Assembly: GCA_013115135.1 (NCBI GenBank)
Contig: JABANP010000030.1
Coordinates: 1 to 64,000, forward strand
DNA length: 64,000 nt
Direction: 5' to 3'
DNA from: Perkinsus olseni
Lineage: Eukaryota; Perkinsozoa; Perkinsida; Perkinsidae
The notes beneath the pieces are model-generated. The model saw nothing but the letters and a program-made list of their open reading frames with translations, was not told the origin of the DNA and did not search any database. Shown one piece after another: positions 1 through 12,400 of this stretch (position 1 is the first letter of the stretch; the number at the start of each line of letters is the position of its first letter). The translations under genes were made by a program, and so were the position numbers.

Positions 1-110
1 GGGCACATATGCGCCGATAGGTATCACAGTCACAGTCCGACAGTATTATGGTCTTGCAGTTTTCCCACAGAAAGGTCTTCAAGCTCGGACCCCCTCACGA
101 AACAGGGGCG
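1..110 (+). repeat. Chimeric repeat copy at window edge
   Basis: The first ~32 bases match the block around 4650-4677 (shared core CATATGCGCCGATAGGTATC). Bases ~46-110 match the block around 5398-5462 (shared core TATTATGGTCTTGCAGTTTT) with a few substitutions. The two blocks are adjacent here but about 720 bp apart in the other copy, so one copy carries an internal deletion or the other an insertion. Family unknown. Confidence 0.65.
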
Positions 111-3100
111 ACGGTCCAGGTCATCAGTACTCGTCGGCAAGCCAATACCAATTTAGGCCCGTGAACCCCTTCCCCCAGGGAGTTCTGGCACTTGGGCTCC
201 CACACGTTAGTCGTCTGCAACTGCTTGTCCAGCTCCTCGATGACAGCTGTCTGAAGATTCAGTAGCACTGAATTCAGCAGGGGCAACGATCTTCCCACCT
301 CTAGTTCAGAGCCTAATCTTTTCAAGACTGATTCCAGTTGTTGACGCCATGCGTGGTAAGGTCTGTAGAAGAAAAGTATCTTTAATCGCCGCGCAAAACG
401 AGCTTAGACCCATGATATGCTCACCCGTTCTGATCAGTGCACTCAGCTTTCTTGCGCGTGCACAAAGACACAATGTCTCGCTTGCCGTTAGCCGATGCGA
501 CCTTCAAAAAGCAGAGGCATTCCGTATATCAGAGCGTCCGTTTCTCAGAATTCCGTCGCCCGCCACGGAAATATCCCCACCTTTTCGTCAACCTTGTCCA
601 GTCCGAAGAGCTTATTGATCTCCGACCGCAGCCTTGCAACTGCCTCCAGTAGGGCACGGAAATCCGACGACAGAACAGGCGCTGCAATGGGCTGACAAGC
701 AGACAAAACAGACTCGACGAAACGAGCATCGTCAAAAGCACCCATACGAGGCCACTCGAAAGCTTTCCGATCCTCATAGCCGACCACGATAGACTGTGAA
801 CCTACGATCTTAACAGGGCCATTGCTCTTGCCACTGCTGAAGATATTAGAGATGTCTCCACTATGGCTCTCATGCATCTTCCACTGAGCTCTCACGTCCA
901 ACCATCTGCACCGATTGGCCTCCTTCCACCAGCACGCAGGCATCCTACTTGTTGATCCAAACAGCCAGTCTCTGTATGTACTCTTGCACGATACACAGGC
1001 ATTGATCTCTCTCGTCAGAGGAGCCCTTCAACCGGACTTCAATCGCCCCGTGCGTGTCATCACACGTTAGTACCGTCTAAGACGGAAAGATCATCACAAC
1101 AAAGGAGCGCACCCCCTCACGGGAGACTGTACGATAATCGTACTACGATATATACAACTTTATCGAGTAATTATTTCTGATTCATTATTATGTATGATAG
1201 CCTAAAAACCGATCATGGAGCATGCTCCAACTGCCATGGGGCCTTTCACAACCTCAGCGTCGGAATCCACTGCAGCCAGCCTCTACCGTCCAACCTCATT
1301 ACAGCATTAAGGAAGCATAGAGGTCACTGCTGCACCTCGTTACACCATCTATCATCTCACTAGTTGACAGGGCTGATCATCAAAGGCAACAGGTAAGAAT
1401 CTACTCCAACTCCGCGACCCTCACACAGGTGGGCATAACGATTTCGCTATCTCAACCACAGCGCCTAGACATCGACATATGATCATTCCTACTTGATGGT
1501 GATGACGGACCACCCTCCTCCGCCTCCAATGTAGTACCCATCTCTTCGTTTTAGCACTTTTCATCCTTCAATTCATGATGAATTATTCATCCACTTCAAA
1601 CCAACTCACCCCGAATATCCTATCCAGCCGATCCGCATCGAGCTACAGAAGGACAGCGCCGTCACAACTCACCACCACTGCTGCCACTACTACCTCCCAG
1701 ATCATTGTTGGCATATTATTAGCAGTAGCAGGGTTAGGTGAAGTCACTGAGTTCATCCGATTCACGTTAGAAGAACCACCGAGACCTGTCAAATCGCGCA
1801 CCAACTACAGCCCGCCCCAGACCAATCGGCGCGAAAAACCGCCGAAGAATGTCTACCAGACGCCGTCGCCCGAACAGTGCACGTACTAGGCGCTGAGTCC
1901 GACATCTTGTCCGCCTCCAAGGTCTCCACCCCTCCAGACGCTCGTGTACCGCTATACCTAGGGACTAACTCATCACTAACTCAGCCACGACCAGCACTCC
2001 TCACGTAGCGGCGATAACGATCTGCATTGAGTTCATCTACTTCCTCATCCCTGGAACCGAGGGAGTACGCATGTAACAAACGTTATTATCTGACAGAGAG
2101 CAGCGGTGCTCGAAGGCCGTCCACGAAGGATGCTTACTATAGATAAGATTGAAATCAGCACTGTTTGGATCTTCTGAGTCAGCCTTCTCAACGTTGCTGA
2201 TGTAGGAAAGAGGTTGACGCTATAAATGTAGCATAAATTTCAACCTACCTCGTCTTCGAAAGGTCGAAGGTTTTCTTAGCCAGATCCGCCGGGCCCGGTG
2301 CACTCAACTACCCAAGATATCCCCCGTCCAAAGTAAAATACCTGCGTATTTTCCTTTCCATAAATCACAAGGTTCGACCTCTACTGACCTCTCCTGCCAT
2401 CTTCTAACCTTCCCCGAGCTAAGCTTGGAAAGATACCCTTCCACATGCACACCCGCTATAGAGGCCCTGGACTGCTCTCCCTCTCCAGTATCACCACCAA
2501 CCGCAGCTACTGTCGAAGCAACAGCAGCAGATCGGACTGGCTGAACGACCGACAAGCTGCCCGACAACACCACAGGAAGGCGATACCCGATCGTCGTCCT
2601 TCTCTGGGGCCACAAAAGAGCCAGACTCGGGCGTAGTGGACTGAGGAGAAGCCTGTCAAAGTTCAGGATCTCAGCAAAATCCCGATATCCCCGAACAAAG
2701 CGTTTAGTATGGCAGTAGTGGGAGGTATTTGCCTTGGCTTTGGCTCCTCCGCTAGCGATGGCTGGGCTGATGCCGATACATCCCCATCGGAATCTTTACG
2801 CGAACCGAACCTAGGTAATATTGAAAGCACTGCAGTCTGCAGCGCTCTGAGGGAATGGACGGAAGGTGGATTGAAGGCTATCAGCAAGGCGGAGAGAAAT
2901 CATTACAGACTGTAACTTACAGTTCTACTGCGAGATAGTCGAGGAGAAGCCCTCGCTACATCTCCGTCCACTGCTGCTGTTGCACATCCTTGAGAAAATG
3001 CGTTCTGATGAATGGCGTACGAATACACAGATCCACTACCACAAAAACTCGAACCAACACACCATCAAATATCAAGAGAGAAAACATCCTCGTTACTTCG

Positions 3101-4649
3101 ACTACGCTCCTAGACGGACTGAGTCCCCTCGAACTTCCCCCGCAAAAGTCGGCTTACACGGTTCAATTCCAATAGGGTGCTTCTGATTTTACTACTGACC
3201 CCCACGGCAGATATCACTGCTAGGTAACCCTCAGTACTACCTTCCCCAGACCTTTGTCGGCAATCTGCCCTTCAGACGACGCTGCAGCCTCCCCCTGCTT
3301 CCTGGTATCACCTAGATCCTCTTGCGCATGCGACCTCGAGAAGCAGCTCAGCCCGGGAGACGATGATCGCTTACCGCCTAAGGAAACTCGCCCTACTCTC
3401 CGATGTACCATCTCTATGGACATTCTCACAGACCCACACAAGAACGAAAGGCTCGGTATACTAGGCGAATCCAAAATTAAGCGGCGCTTCATCGAACTCC
3501 ACTGTGAGCCCCCTCAGTGTTGATATTCTCGCTAGGGACACCCGGGGAACATGAATACTGAAAGGTGTCTCATAAGTTCACATCCAATTTCGAAAGAAAG
3601 TTTATCGTGAAAGTGGATAAAGATGTTCTGTGGTCCAGGGCCAACGCAAAGACGAAGCGAACAGAGCAGTTTCTTCTCACCACCAGAGGCAGACGCAACG
3701 TCGTATCGTGGCCGGTCATTAGCGGTATCGTTAGCAGGGATAGGAGGCTCTGAAGGGTGAATATCGTCAGCACTGCACAGGACTCAGCACCTGTGATTAC
3801 TACTTTTTTCGAATGCAGAAGAAGGTGCTGTAGTAGGGCGATTAGGTGTCTGAGAGAGTGCTGTCGAAGGTCGCATATGTTTGGCTTGAGGAGAACTAGC
3901 AGGAGCCCATTATTCTACTACAAGTGAAAGCGCAACCACGAATGGCGACTGGTAGTGAATCACGACTCGTGACAGCCGTGCACCGACCTAGGATACGCTC
4001 ATACACTCCTGCCATTATCATTTTATCTGGTCCCAAAGATCGAGGCGAACTAGCCCCATACCACACTTTCCCCTACTACTACCTTATGGTCCCTCTTCGC
4101 TAAACGACGATTCGGAGCAGCCCGAAGATCCTCATTATTAGACGCCACTGACATTATATTATTAATAAACTGCTAACACCAACAAAATAAATCCGAGTCG
4201 ACTCTGGATCCGCATTTTATGCACCAAAAACAATTTCAGAAACCATTGCCATGTGCCTGAAGTAGTCTTTTGAACAGGGAGACTATCGAGAGTCACTACT
4301 CAGGGATTAGTCCAATAGATAACGTGCATAAACTTCGGATAACATGTACAACTCTTTGTGGTCCGCATCCAGCGAAGAAGAGGTCGTTCGACAGGCTGCA
4401 AATTCGCACAAATGCGCTCCAAGGATTGAATTATTCGACGTATTGAAGAAAGTGCAGGAACCGCTAGCGGAACTCGGGAGAGGCAGCAGTCTGTTGGACA
4501 CCCGGAATGCTTCTCGAATACTGCTGCTGCTGCCGCCGCACAGCCACTCTTGAAAACCTAAGGAAGCTCCCACGATTGACCTTACCGGGACAACGCCGTG
4601 GGCCGCCCACGGTGGGCGCCTTCGAAACACCCGCATGGCATCTTGCGAG

Positions 4650-5462
4650 ACACATATGCGCCGATAGGTATCACAGTCGAAGAAAATGGGAGATGAATCG
4701 GGGGACCAATGTGTACTGCCGTTTGCTGGTGCGCAGGGCATTCTCTAACATACACAATTGGAAAAGCGACGAGCATTAGATTACTTGGAGCTCCGATGCC
4801 ATATGGTCACCATCTATTAGCTATCCCGGGTGGTACCTGGACTTATTTGTAGTGGAGAAGCCCAATTCGTATGCCTATCGCCCTATGTCCTCCAGCCAGG
4901 CATCAAGAGCAGTGTAGACCTAGGAAGGAGACATCGTTCTCATCACGTACAACACACCACCACTAGTACCGTCTCTTCCTCGGTTGAAGCGAGGCTACTC
5001 AGGCGACCTTCGACATGACATATCACATATGAATATACTCAGACTTTGTGACACGAGGCTCCAAACTTTCAAGCAATCACCGCAAGGTCTGAAAAAGAAA
5101 GCGATACCAGGCATTCCGACCCTCGCCAAAGAGACGTCTGGTGTAAAAATACTACCACACCGCGCGGCGCTGGCTACACCACGTTATTATACGTCCTTGA
5201 GGCTGTCGGCTAGATCCTAGCCGCTAAGAAAGATCACACATAACTGAATCCCAAGTATGTATTATTACGATTGTGAGCCCCAGGCCCACGATTCGCTGAG
5301 TTCGAGTATCACCTCATCAATTCCTCACATGCTCCCCTGAATGACAATCGCTCGGCTACTCACCCTGAACGATACCCTGAACGATACAGTGACTATTATG
5401 GTCTTGCAGTTTTCCCACAGAAAGGTCTTCAAGCTCGGATCCCTTCACGAAACCGGGCTGAT
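4650..5462 (+). repeat. Second copy of the window-edge repeat (longer form)
   Basis: The two ends of this segment are the blocks found fused at the left edge of the window. The ~720 bp between them holds no supportable gene. This is either the fuller version of the repeat or a version carrying an insertion. No terminal repeats or target duplication could be fixed by eye. Confidence 0.5.
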
Positions 5463-6168
5463 ACTGGAGTGGCCCACCACCCGACCTGAACAAATCAGAG
5501 TCAGTGAGACGTTTCAACGAGCTCCCGCACTCACGGATCGTGCGACCAACTGCCACCAATGGACTGTCTGCATGATCGGTAGTAGCCAAATGATCTATGC
5601 CATAAATTCCACGGCGATACTATCACCGTGATAGCGGTTATGCCGACTCGCATGCGCGTAGACCTCTTCCAGACAAAAAAGTGACGAGTCGTGAAACACA
5701 TAATCCCATATATAACTGGCATATACTTATCCGTGCTAGTAGAGCGAGAAGAAAATTTATACTTAAATTACACCATTAGCGCTAGAAAAATATTGGCCTC
5801 CGGTGGATGATGCTTCTACGTGAGCATGCTTTCAAGAGTTTTAGGGTACTCTGTTTCCAATGCCCTCCGTAGCGAACGCTCTCGTTTACAATCTTCGTAC
5901 CCCCATGTACAACTTTTGGATCGCGCAAGCTTATCGACCTAGCGTTATAACAACGTGAAGAACCCTATACTGGCCACATGTACGGCAGGCCTGCTTCAGT
6001 TCGCCTACATACCCGCTCACGTGCCCACAAGATCTAAAATGAATGAGAGTTGGTACTCTCAACTTCCTTGGCACGGCGGAAAATTAACGTAGACTCCACC
6101 TAATACGTGGACACTGGCCAATAGTTCTAGAGAGCACGTGTTTAATGGTCGTACACCGAAGAAAATGG

Positions 6169-6257
6169 TTAGGGGCAAGCATGAGTAAATTAGGGGCGGT
6201 TTGAGTACCTTAGGGGCGGGTTGAGGAATTTAGGGGCGCAGCGAGAAATTTAGGGGC
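6169..6257 (+). repeat. 20-bp minisatellite (TTAGGGGC units), interrupted by element 1
   Basis: Four head-to-tail units of 20-21 bp, each opening with TTAGGGGC, start at 6169, 6190, 6210 and 6230. A fifth starts at 6250 and is cut at 6257 by the retrotransposon. The rest of the fifth unit resumes at 13240 on the far side of the element. Removing the element and one GGGGC copy restores a complete 20-bp unit, which contains the ATG at 13244. Confidence 0.9.
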
Positions 6258-6482
6258 ATGGTGATTCTCTGTGATAATTACGTCGCTCCGCTGAGCGCAT
6301 CTCACATCTCGCTCACCCTGCGGAAACGCTCAATTAAGAAACGCATGGATAAGCCGACTAACTATCTGTATTTGTGCAACAACTATAACTCCATTCACTC
6401 CATTTCCATCTATGTCGAGTTCCCAAGCTAACAAGGAAGATAGATCGCCCGAGCAAGACTTCTACTCGCCCGAATCGCTACT
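6258..6482 (+). repeat. Element 1 5' LTR
   Basis: This 225-bp repeat is identical to 13010-13234 (constant offset 6752). It includes the ATG at 6412 and the first 23 complete codons of the polyprotein, so the LTR is partly coding. The match breaks at 6483, and on the left at the GGGGC duplication. Confidence 0.95.
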
Positions 6483-9400
6483 ATCATCCGAGAAGACCGA
6501 GTCTACACTCCGTCGAAGCGGCCGTCTCCAAGGTCATCTACCCCCTCCAGATTCCAGTATCATCACTCGAGCCCATTCAAGTGCTGAGGTGGTTCAACTC
6601 GCCAACAACGAGCAAGCTACCAAGACCACGAACGCCGCCGTGCCTGGTACCGAAGCCAACACCAATGTTCACAACAACACCAGTGATGAGCCTACCCTGG
6701 AACCCCCGAAGACCAGCAGCAGCCCACCAGACGACAACATCAACAACAACGACAAATTACCACACAATACCCCTGGTGATAACGGCAATCCACCAAACGA
6801 CACCGCCGCCAACCACGACAAACTACCACACGTCCCCCTCGTCAACAACGACCATGGTGAACCCCCGTTTGCTGAGGCTATTGATGAGGAACTACAAGAT
6901 GCAATCCCTCAACGTAGCCAGCCTTCGACGACAACCACAACAACGACTGCCCAGCCACGTGCTCCTCATCTACGCCTCTTAAGACCAAGAACATCACCAC
7001 CAGGATCCTCCGACATCGTCTTCCGTTCATTGAGTAGTGCTCAACATGCTCATCAACACCACTCCACTCCGGGTGCGGCACCTGGAAACCAAGTTACCGT
7101 TTGTAATACGACTGCCCCCTCCACAGCGACGGTCCTTCAACCGCAGAGCGTTGACACTGCTCTTCGGCGCGGCAGCAGCATACACCCCCTGGTTGACTTG
7201 ACGACTACCACGACTCCTACGCCAAACCCTAGTGACACCACCACTATTGCTGCCTTGCATGCTGTAACTGATGCACTGACTAACATCACTGACCGATTGG
7301 TAAAGCTCGAAGAGAAGTCCGACGCTCCAACTACAACCAATTTTGCCGACATCGCCAACAACGCCACATCTACACGCACTGTGACCACGGCACTCACGGC
7401 CCCTACACGCATCAGCCCCACGGTTACAGCAACTTGTCTTGACTCTCACGACGACAACCTCCACAACGACGCCCTAACTAAAGCTATGCTCACCGCCGGC
7501 AGAATCAGGCCAACTCCAGACTCTCAACTCTTCAGCGGTTCCTCCGACAAGAACGTCGAGACTTTCCTCCACGAGGTCACTTCTGACTTTCGCTACATTC
7601 TGTCCGACGCCAATATGAAGATAGCCCTACTGCTCTCCTCTATGTCTCAACCTACCATCGCCCACGTCACCTCTCTCTACTCTGCCAAGTTTGGCGCGAT
7701 AACTGAAGCAGGTGGTATTGAGGCTAATACCTTTCTGGCCCGGTTAATCGAGGTCCTCCGCGAGGCGTACACCACCAGTACTGCCCATATGGATGCCAGA
7801 CTCTCATGGGAGTCTCTCCTCCTTCAAGGCCATGCCAGTTTTGTCGACTTCATCAACAACTTCCAGAAACTGCGCACTGAGGTCGGGGCTCTACGAGGTC
7901 GCATCATCGAGCCGTCAGAGGCGCTGGGCCGCCTCTGGGGCTGCTTGCCTCCGAGTCTACGTGAGTGGGCTAGTGACTACCTTCCTCCACCTTCTGGCCA
8001 GGACCTTACTGAGCGTGAGCTGCAGTACTACATCACCCGGTTGCGCAATCACTGCCAACACGGCAGCTACCACCTAATGACGACGACGATGACATCTTCG
8101 ACAGCCCTTGACTCCCCTACTGCGACGACTTTGGCCACAACTACGCCCAACTATCCTATCACTCATACATCTTCAACAACTTCATCCACTACCCAAGCAC
8201 CACCCGTGAACATCCACAACAACGCCCAGGCTTTGACTGTCACTACACGTCCGCCAGCTTCCTCACCTCAACCTCAACCTCGTGCACAAAACAACAACTG
8301 CTTTCGCTGTGCTCAACCCGGTCATAGAGCAAACTCGTGTCCTGCACCCCAACCACTCAACCATCAGCGTCGCTGCAAGCGTTGTGGTCACTCTAAGCAT
8401 ACGACTGCCCAATGTACACGGCCTACCTCTGTCCAGTGTGTGAGGTGCAGGAGAGTTGGCCATCTGGCCAGTATCTGCCTGCAATCACACTGCTCTCCAC
8501 AAGCTGAGTCATCACCACGTCCTGATGATCCGACGTCTACCTCGACTACGGCGCCTCAATCATCACCACCTACATCAACCACTTCTACCAGTGCTACCCA
8601 AGGTACTCAATCTACCGAGCGAGTACATCAGCCTTGTGATCAAGCACCCCTCCCCCAATGCTATGCAGAGTGCGCCCTCACGACATCTCCTACATCACAA
8701 CCTGACCAAGCCCCCCGTGTTGACAACGACCAGGTCATCATTGCTACCTGTCCAGCTACGTTGGCTCCCGTCAACAGTACGGCACCGCTCCCAACGACGC
8801 CTCAACCTACAGCCAACGGCAACTGTGACTCTCTTCTACGTGAGTCACACGTTGCGGAAGCCCCTGTCCTCACCATGTCCACTGATGATCAACCAGGTGC
8901 ACTCTACACTGACTTCAACTTTCTCAGCAATAACTCCACACCCCACAAGGTCCGGGTTATGGTCGACACCGGTTCCAGTCGGTCATACATCAGCCTCATG
9001 ACTCTACGACATTGCCTACAACAACGCCTTGTGCACTCCTACCGACGGACCACACCACTGACCATTTTGACTGCCAATGGGGCTACATTCAGCAGCGCCG
9101 TCCAAGCACAGCTACTGCTCAACACTCGACAAGGACCTCGACCTGTGTGGCTACACTGCGCCGACCACTTGATCAACGACATCCTAATCGGAGTCGACCT
9201 GCTCCTTGACCTCGACATCATGATACTAATGGCGAAACGTCAACCACTCCTACGCACCCAGGTCGGTCCTCTCCGAGATTCCATCGTCAAACTTGTCGAC
9301 ACCAAGAAGTGCAAGGCTGCCCCCAAGGAGTCTGCCCCGGAGATTTATAGCGGCGTTGCAGCGGATGGTGAACTTCCAGTACTACGACCAATCAGCAACT

Positions 9401-12400
9401 CTCCAGAAGCCCAAGCAACATCTTCATCAACACCGTTCCCCACAACGACTACCACGACCTCGACGACACACTCCACCAATGCTGATCCCACGGTCTGCCA
9501 ACCGCCTGCTGCCCAGTCAATACCGACACCTTCCTACGACCTCGCTAACTATGTCGCCGATTTCTTCACGACCATCGTTGCCCACACCGCTGTAGAAGGC
9601 CTCAAGACCCATGACAACATCGCTGACTCCGACCCCTGCCCTTCACCCAGCACTGCGGTGGACACTCTCACTGTGGTTCCGCAACCTGATGGTACCTTCA
9701 AGCATTATCATCGCCTACCATGGAAGTCTACAGCTCGACCTTCAACTAGTCTGAAGGGCGTACAAGCCCGCACTGAAGCCCAACTCCGACGACTCTCTCC
9801 ACACGACTACCAGCACTACGACGACTGTATTGAAGACCTTCTACAACGCGGAGCCATCCGTCGCCTACAACCTACCGAGTCGCCTCACTGGGCGATGTGC
9901 CACTTCGGTGTCCAAGGCCATGCACTCTCAACAACACCACTTCGACCAGTCTTCACCGGCACTCAGATCGGCAAGTTCCTACAACGGCCCAAGGGCAATG
10001 TCACCATCAACGTCGTCAACCCTCTACTTCTACTGAGAACCAACGCCCACTACCACATCGAAGATCTTTCGAAAGCCTTCTACTCTATGTACGTCTTTGC
10101 CGATGAAGAATTGTGGTTGTGCTTCTGGCACCGCCGTGCGTGGCACTGCTTCATGAAGTGCCCCATGGGTATAGCTCCGTCAACGGCATTCTTGGCTACG
10201 AGTCTCGACGCCATTTTGACCGACCTGCAACGCCATCACTATGCTCGGCCTATCCCCACCATCACCCATGTCGACGACATAACCCAAGTCTTTCGGTCCA
10301 AGCAAGAGAGAGAGGAGACCCACGACCTCAACGTCAAACACTTTGGTAACCACCACTTCCACATCAACAACACCAAACGCTTAACTGATGACTCCAGACG
10401 AGAACGTGCTCTCGGTGTCTGGATTGATGAGAACGACGCCATCACCCTCTACTCCATCCCACCACTTGGCAACTTCGACTCCGCTGAGTACGACCCCGTA
10501 AAAGATAGAAGGCCCCCGTTGCCATTGAATGACGCCGACCTCGACCTCGACCACGACACCACCTCCTCAGAACCCCTTACACTGCAGCAAGCCTTCTCCT
10601 ACGTTTGCGGCTGTTACGATCCACTCGGCCTTGCAGCCGAAACCACTACTCGACAACGCATACTTCTACGACAAACCTTGGCACTCGGCCTCACCAACAA
10701 TGATAAGGTGCCTGCTGACATCTCCCTACAACTACTACAATGTCGACGACATCTATGCAATATGAAGCCACAGCCTCGACACGTCGCCCCCTACCTCGAC
10801 GCCAATGACAACCCCATCTACTTCGCCTGTGTTGATGCTTCATCACAAGCGGTAGGACTCACGATCACTGCTCGAGGACATGACCGTGTTATTGCTCACA
10901 GTCTTCTTGTACCCCGATCTAAAGCCTTGTGGACTGTGGTTCGTCTCGAACTACAAGCCATCATTCTGTCCATACCTTACATCGACCAGTTCGTTGACGC
11001 CTTTAAGCACAACCACAAACTACCTCGAGTCATCATATGCTCCGACAGCCTCGTCAATGTGCAGAGACTCAACTCTACTCGTGATCCGTCCGGCGACTTG
11101 AACAATTGGGACAAGTCCAATATACACAAGGCTCGTCAGCTACTCAGTCAACGCGGCTATCAACTACGACATCTCAAAGGCACTGCCAACCCTGCGGACC
11201 CTATCTCCAGAGGACTACCTGTTCAACTACGATGTGACGCCGACCCCAAGTACTACGACTCTGCCTACCTTCAAGAGTGGATCATCAACTTCGTTGACAG
11301 TACCCATAGCAACTCTGCTCCTACATGTGCTGTGACCTCCGCTAATGTTACCTCCGATGACTCCGACGACACAGACAACAACAACAACAACAACAACAAC
11401 GACCAAGTCAACCCAGTTGTCGTCTCTCTTCCTCAAGTTGGATACTCCATCGATGTCCTCAAGACAGCACAGCACTCGGACCCCCACATCAGCGCCATCA
11501 TTGCCTCTCTCGGTAATCGTCAACAGCTTCTCAACCTCAGAGTTCAACTGAAGTACTACTTCCTCGACTCCGACGGACTACTCCGATACTACCCTCACCA
11601 CGAGAAGTTACCCCGACTTCAAGCAGACTGCCCGGTTGTCATCCCAAGCAGCGGTGCCAAAGCTCTATGGTCACGCCTTCACGAAGCGCACAATCACCCT
11701 GGCAGTGGTTCTGGTCTACGCCGACTACAACGACTGGTTATCTGGCATCGAATGCCGCGGGATGTTCGACGCTGGACTTCTCAATGTGTTATCTGCCTTC
11801 GTAGCCGACGAGAACGCCAGGCCATGAACACTGTCAACAAGTTTCGAGTCAAGAGCACAAGACCCCTTGAAGTCCTCAACATAGACTACTGCGGCCCATA
11901 CCATGGTACAAGCGGTTCTCCGGTGGCATTGGTCGCAGTATGTGCTGCTACCGGTTTCGTATATGGTCGACTTCTTCCAGACCGGAAGCTTGCTACTCTG
12001 ATACACTACCTCTTCCTCTTGTTCAACGAGAACGGTTACCCATCCATCCTCTGTTGTGACCGGGATAGCACTATTCTAGCGGCAGCCGACCACCTGGCCT
12101 CATGGGGCATCACGGTGGCCACCATACCGGCCTACTCAGTTAAGCTGGCGTGGTGGGAACGTGTACACCGACAACTACATGACCATATGCGTTGCTATCT
12201 TCTACATCAACAAGCTGCACTACAACAGAATGGTAACCCAACTCCACCTCCCCCTACCTACGCCGACACTGAGAAAGCCCTGGCTTCGAGTATCATGGCA
12301 ATCAACGAGACCCCTCACGGCCCGGGAGGACTAGGAGTAACGCCTAATATGATGGTTCACAGTAATGGTGATGCTATGTTGCCCAAGTCTCTGGTTCTCA

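Larger units (their letters stand above)
1..6168. other. Gene-poor repeat-rich stretch
   Basis: No reading frame here looks like a conserved protein. All frames are short and compositionally irregular, and none shows a recognisable domain or a convincing exon pair. The stretch does contain diverged duplicated pieces: positions 5-32 match about 4650-4677, and 46-110 match about 5398-5462. I read it as old, decayed repeat or transposon sequence, but I cannot assign a family. Confidence 0.5.

Noticed and set aside
545..943. 132-codon minus-strand ORF
   Set aside because: No domain, no exon partners, and it lies in a decayed repeat region.
4307..4741. 144-codon minus-strand ORF
   Set aside because: Low-complexity and unlike any family; it overlaps the repeat copy at 4650. 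Probably chance.
7027..7464. Antisense ORFs within the element 1 gag region
   Set aside because: They are by-products of Thr/Asn-rich codons on the sense strand.
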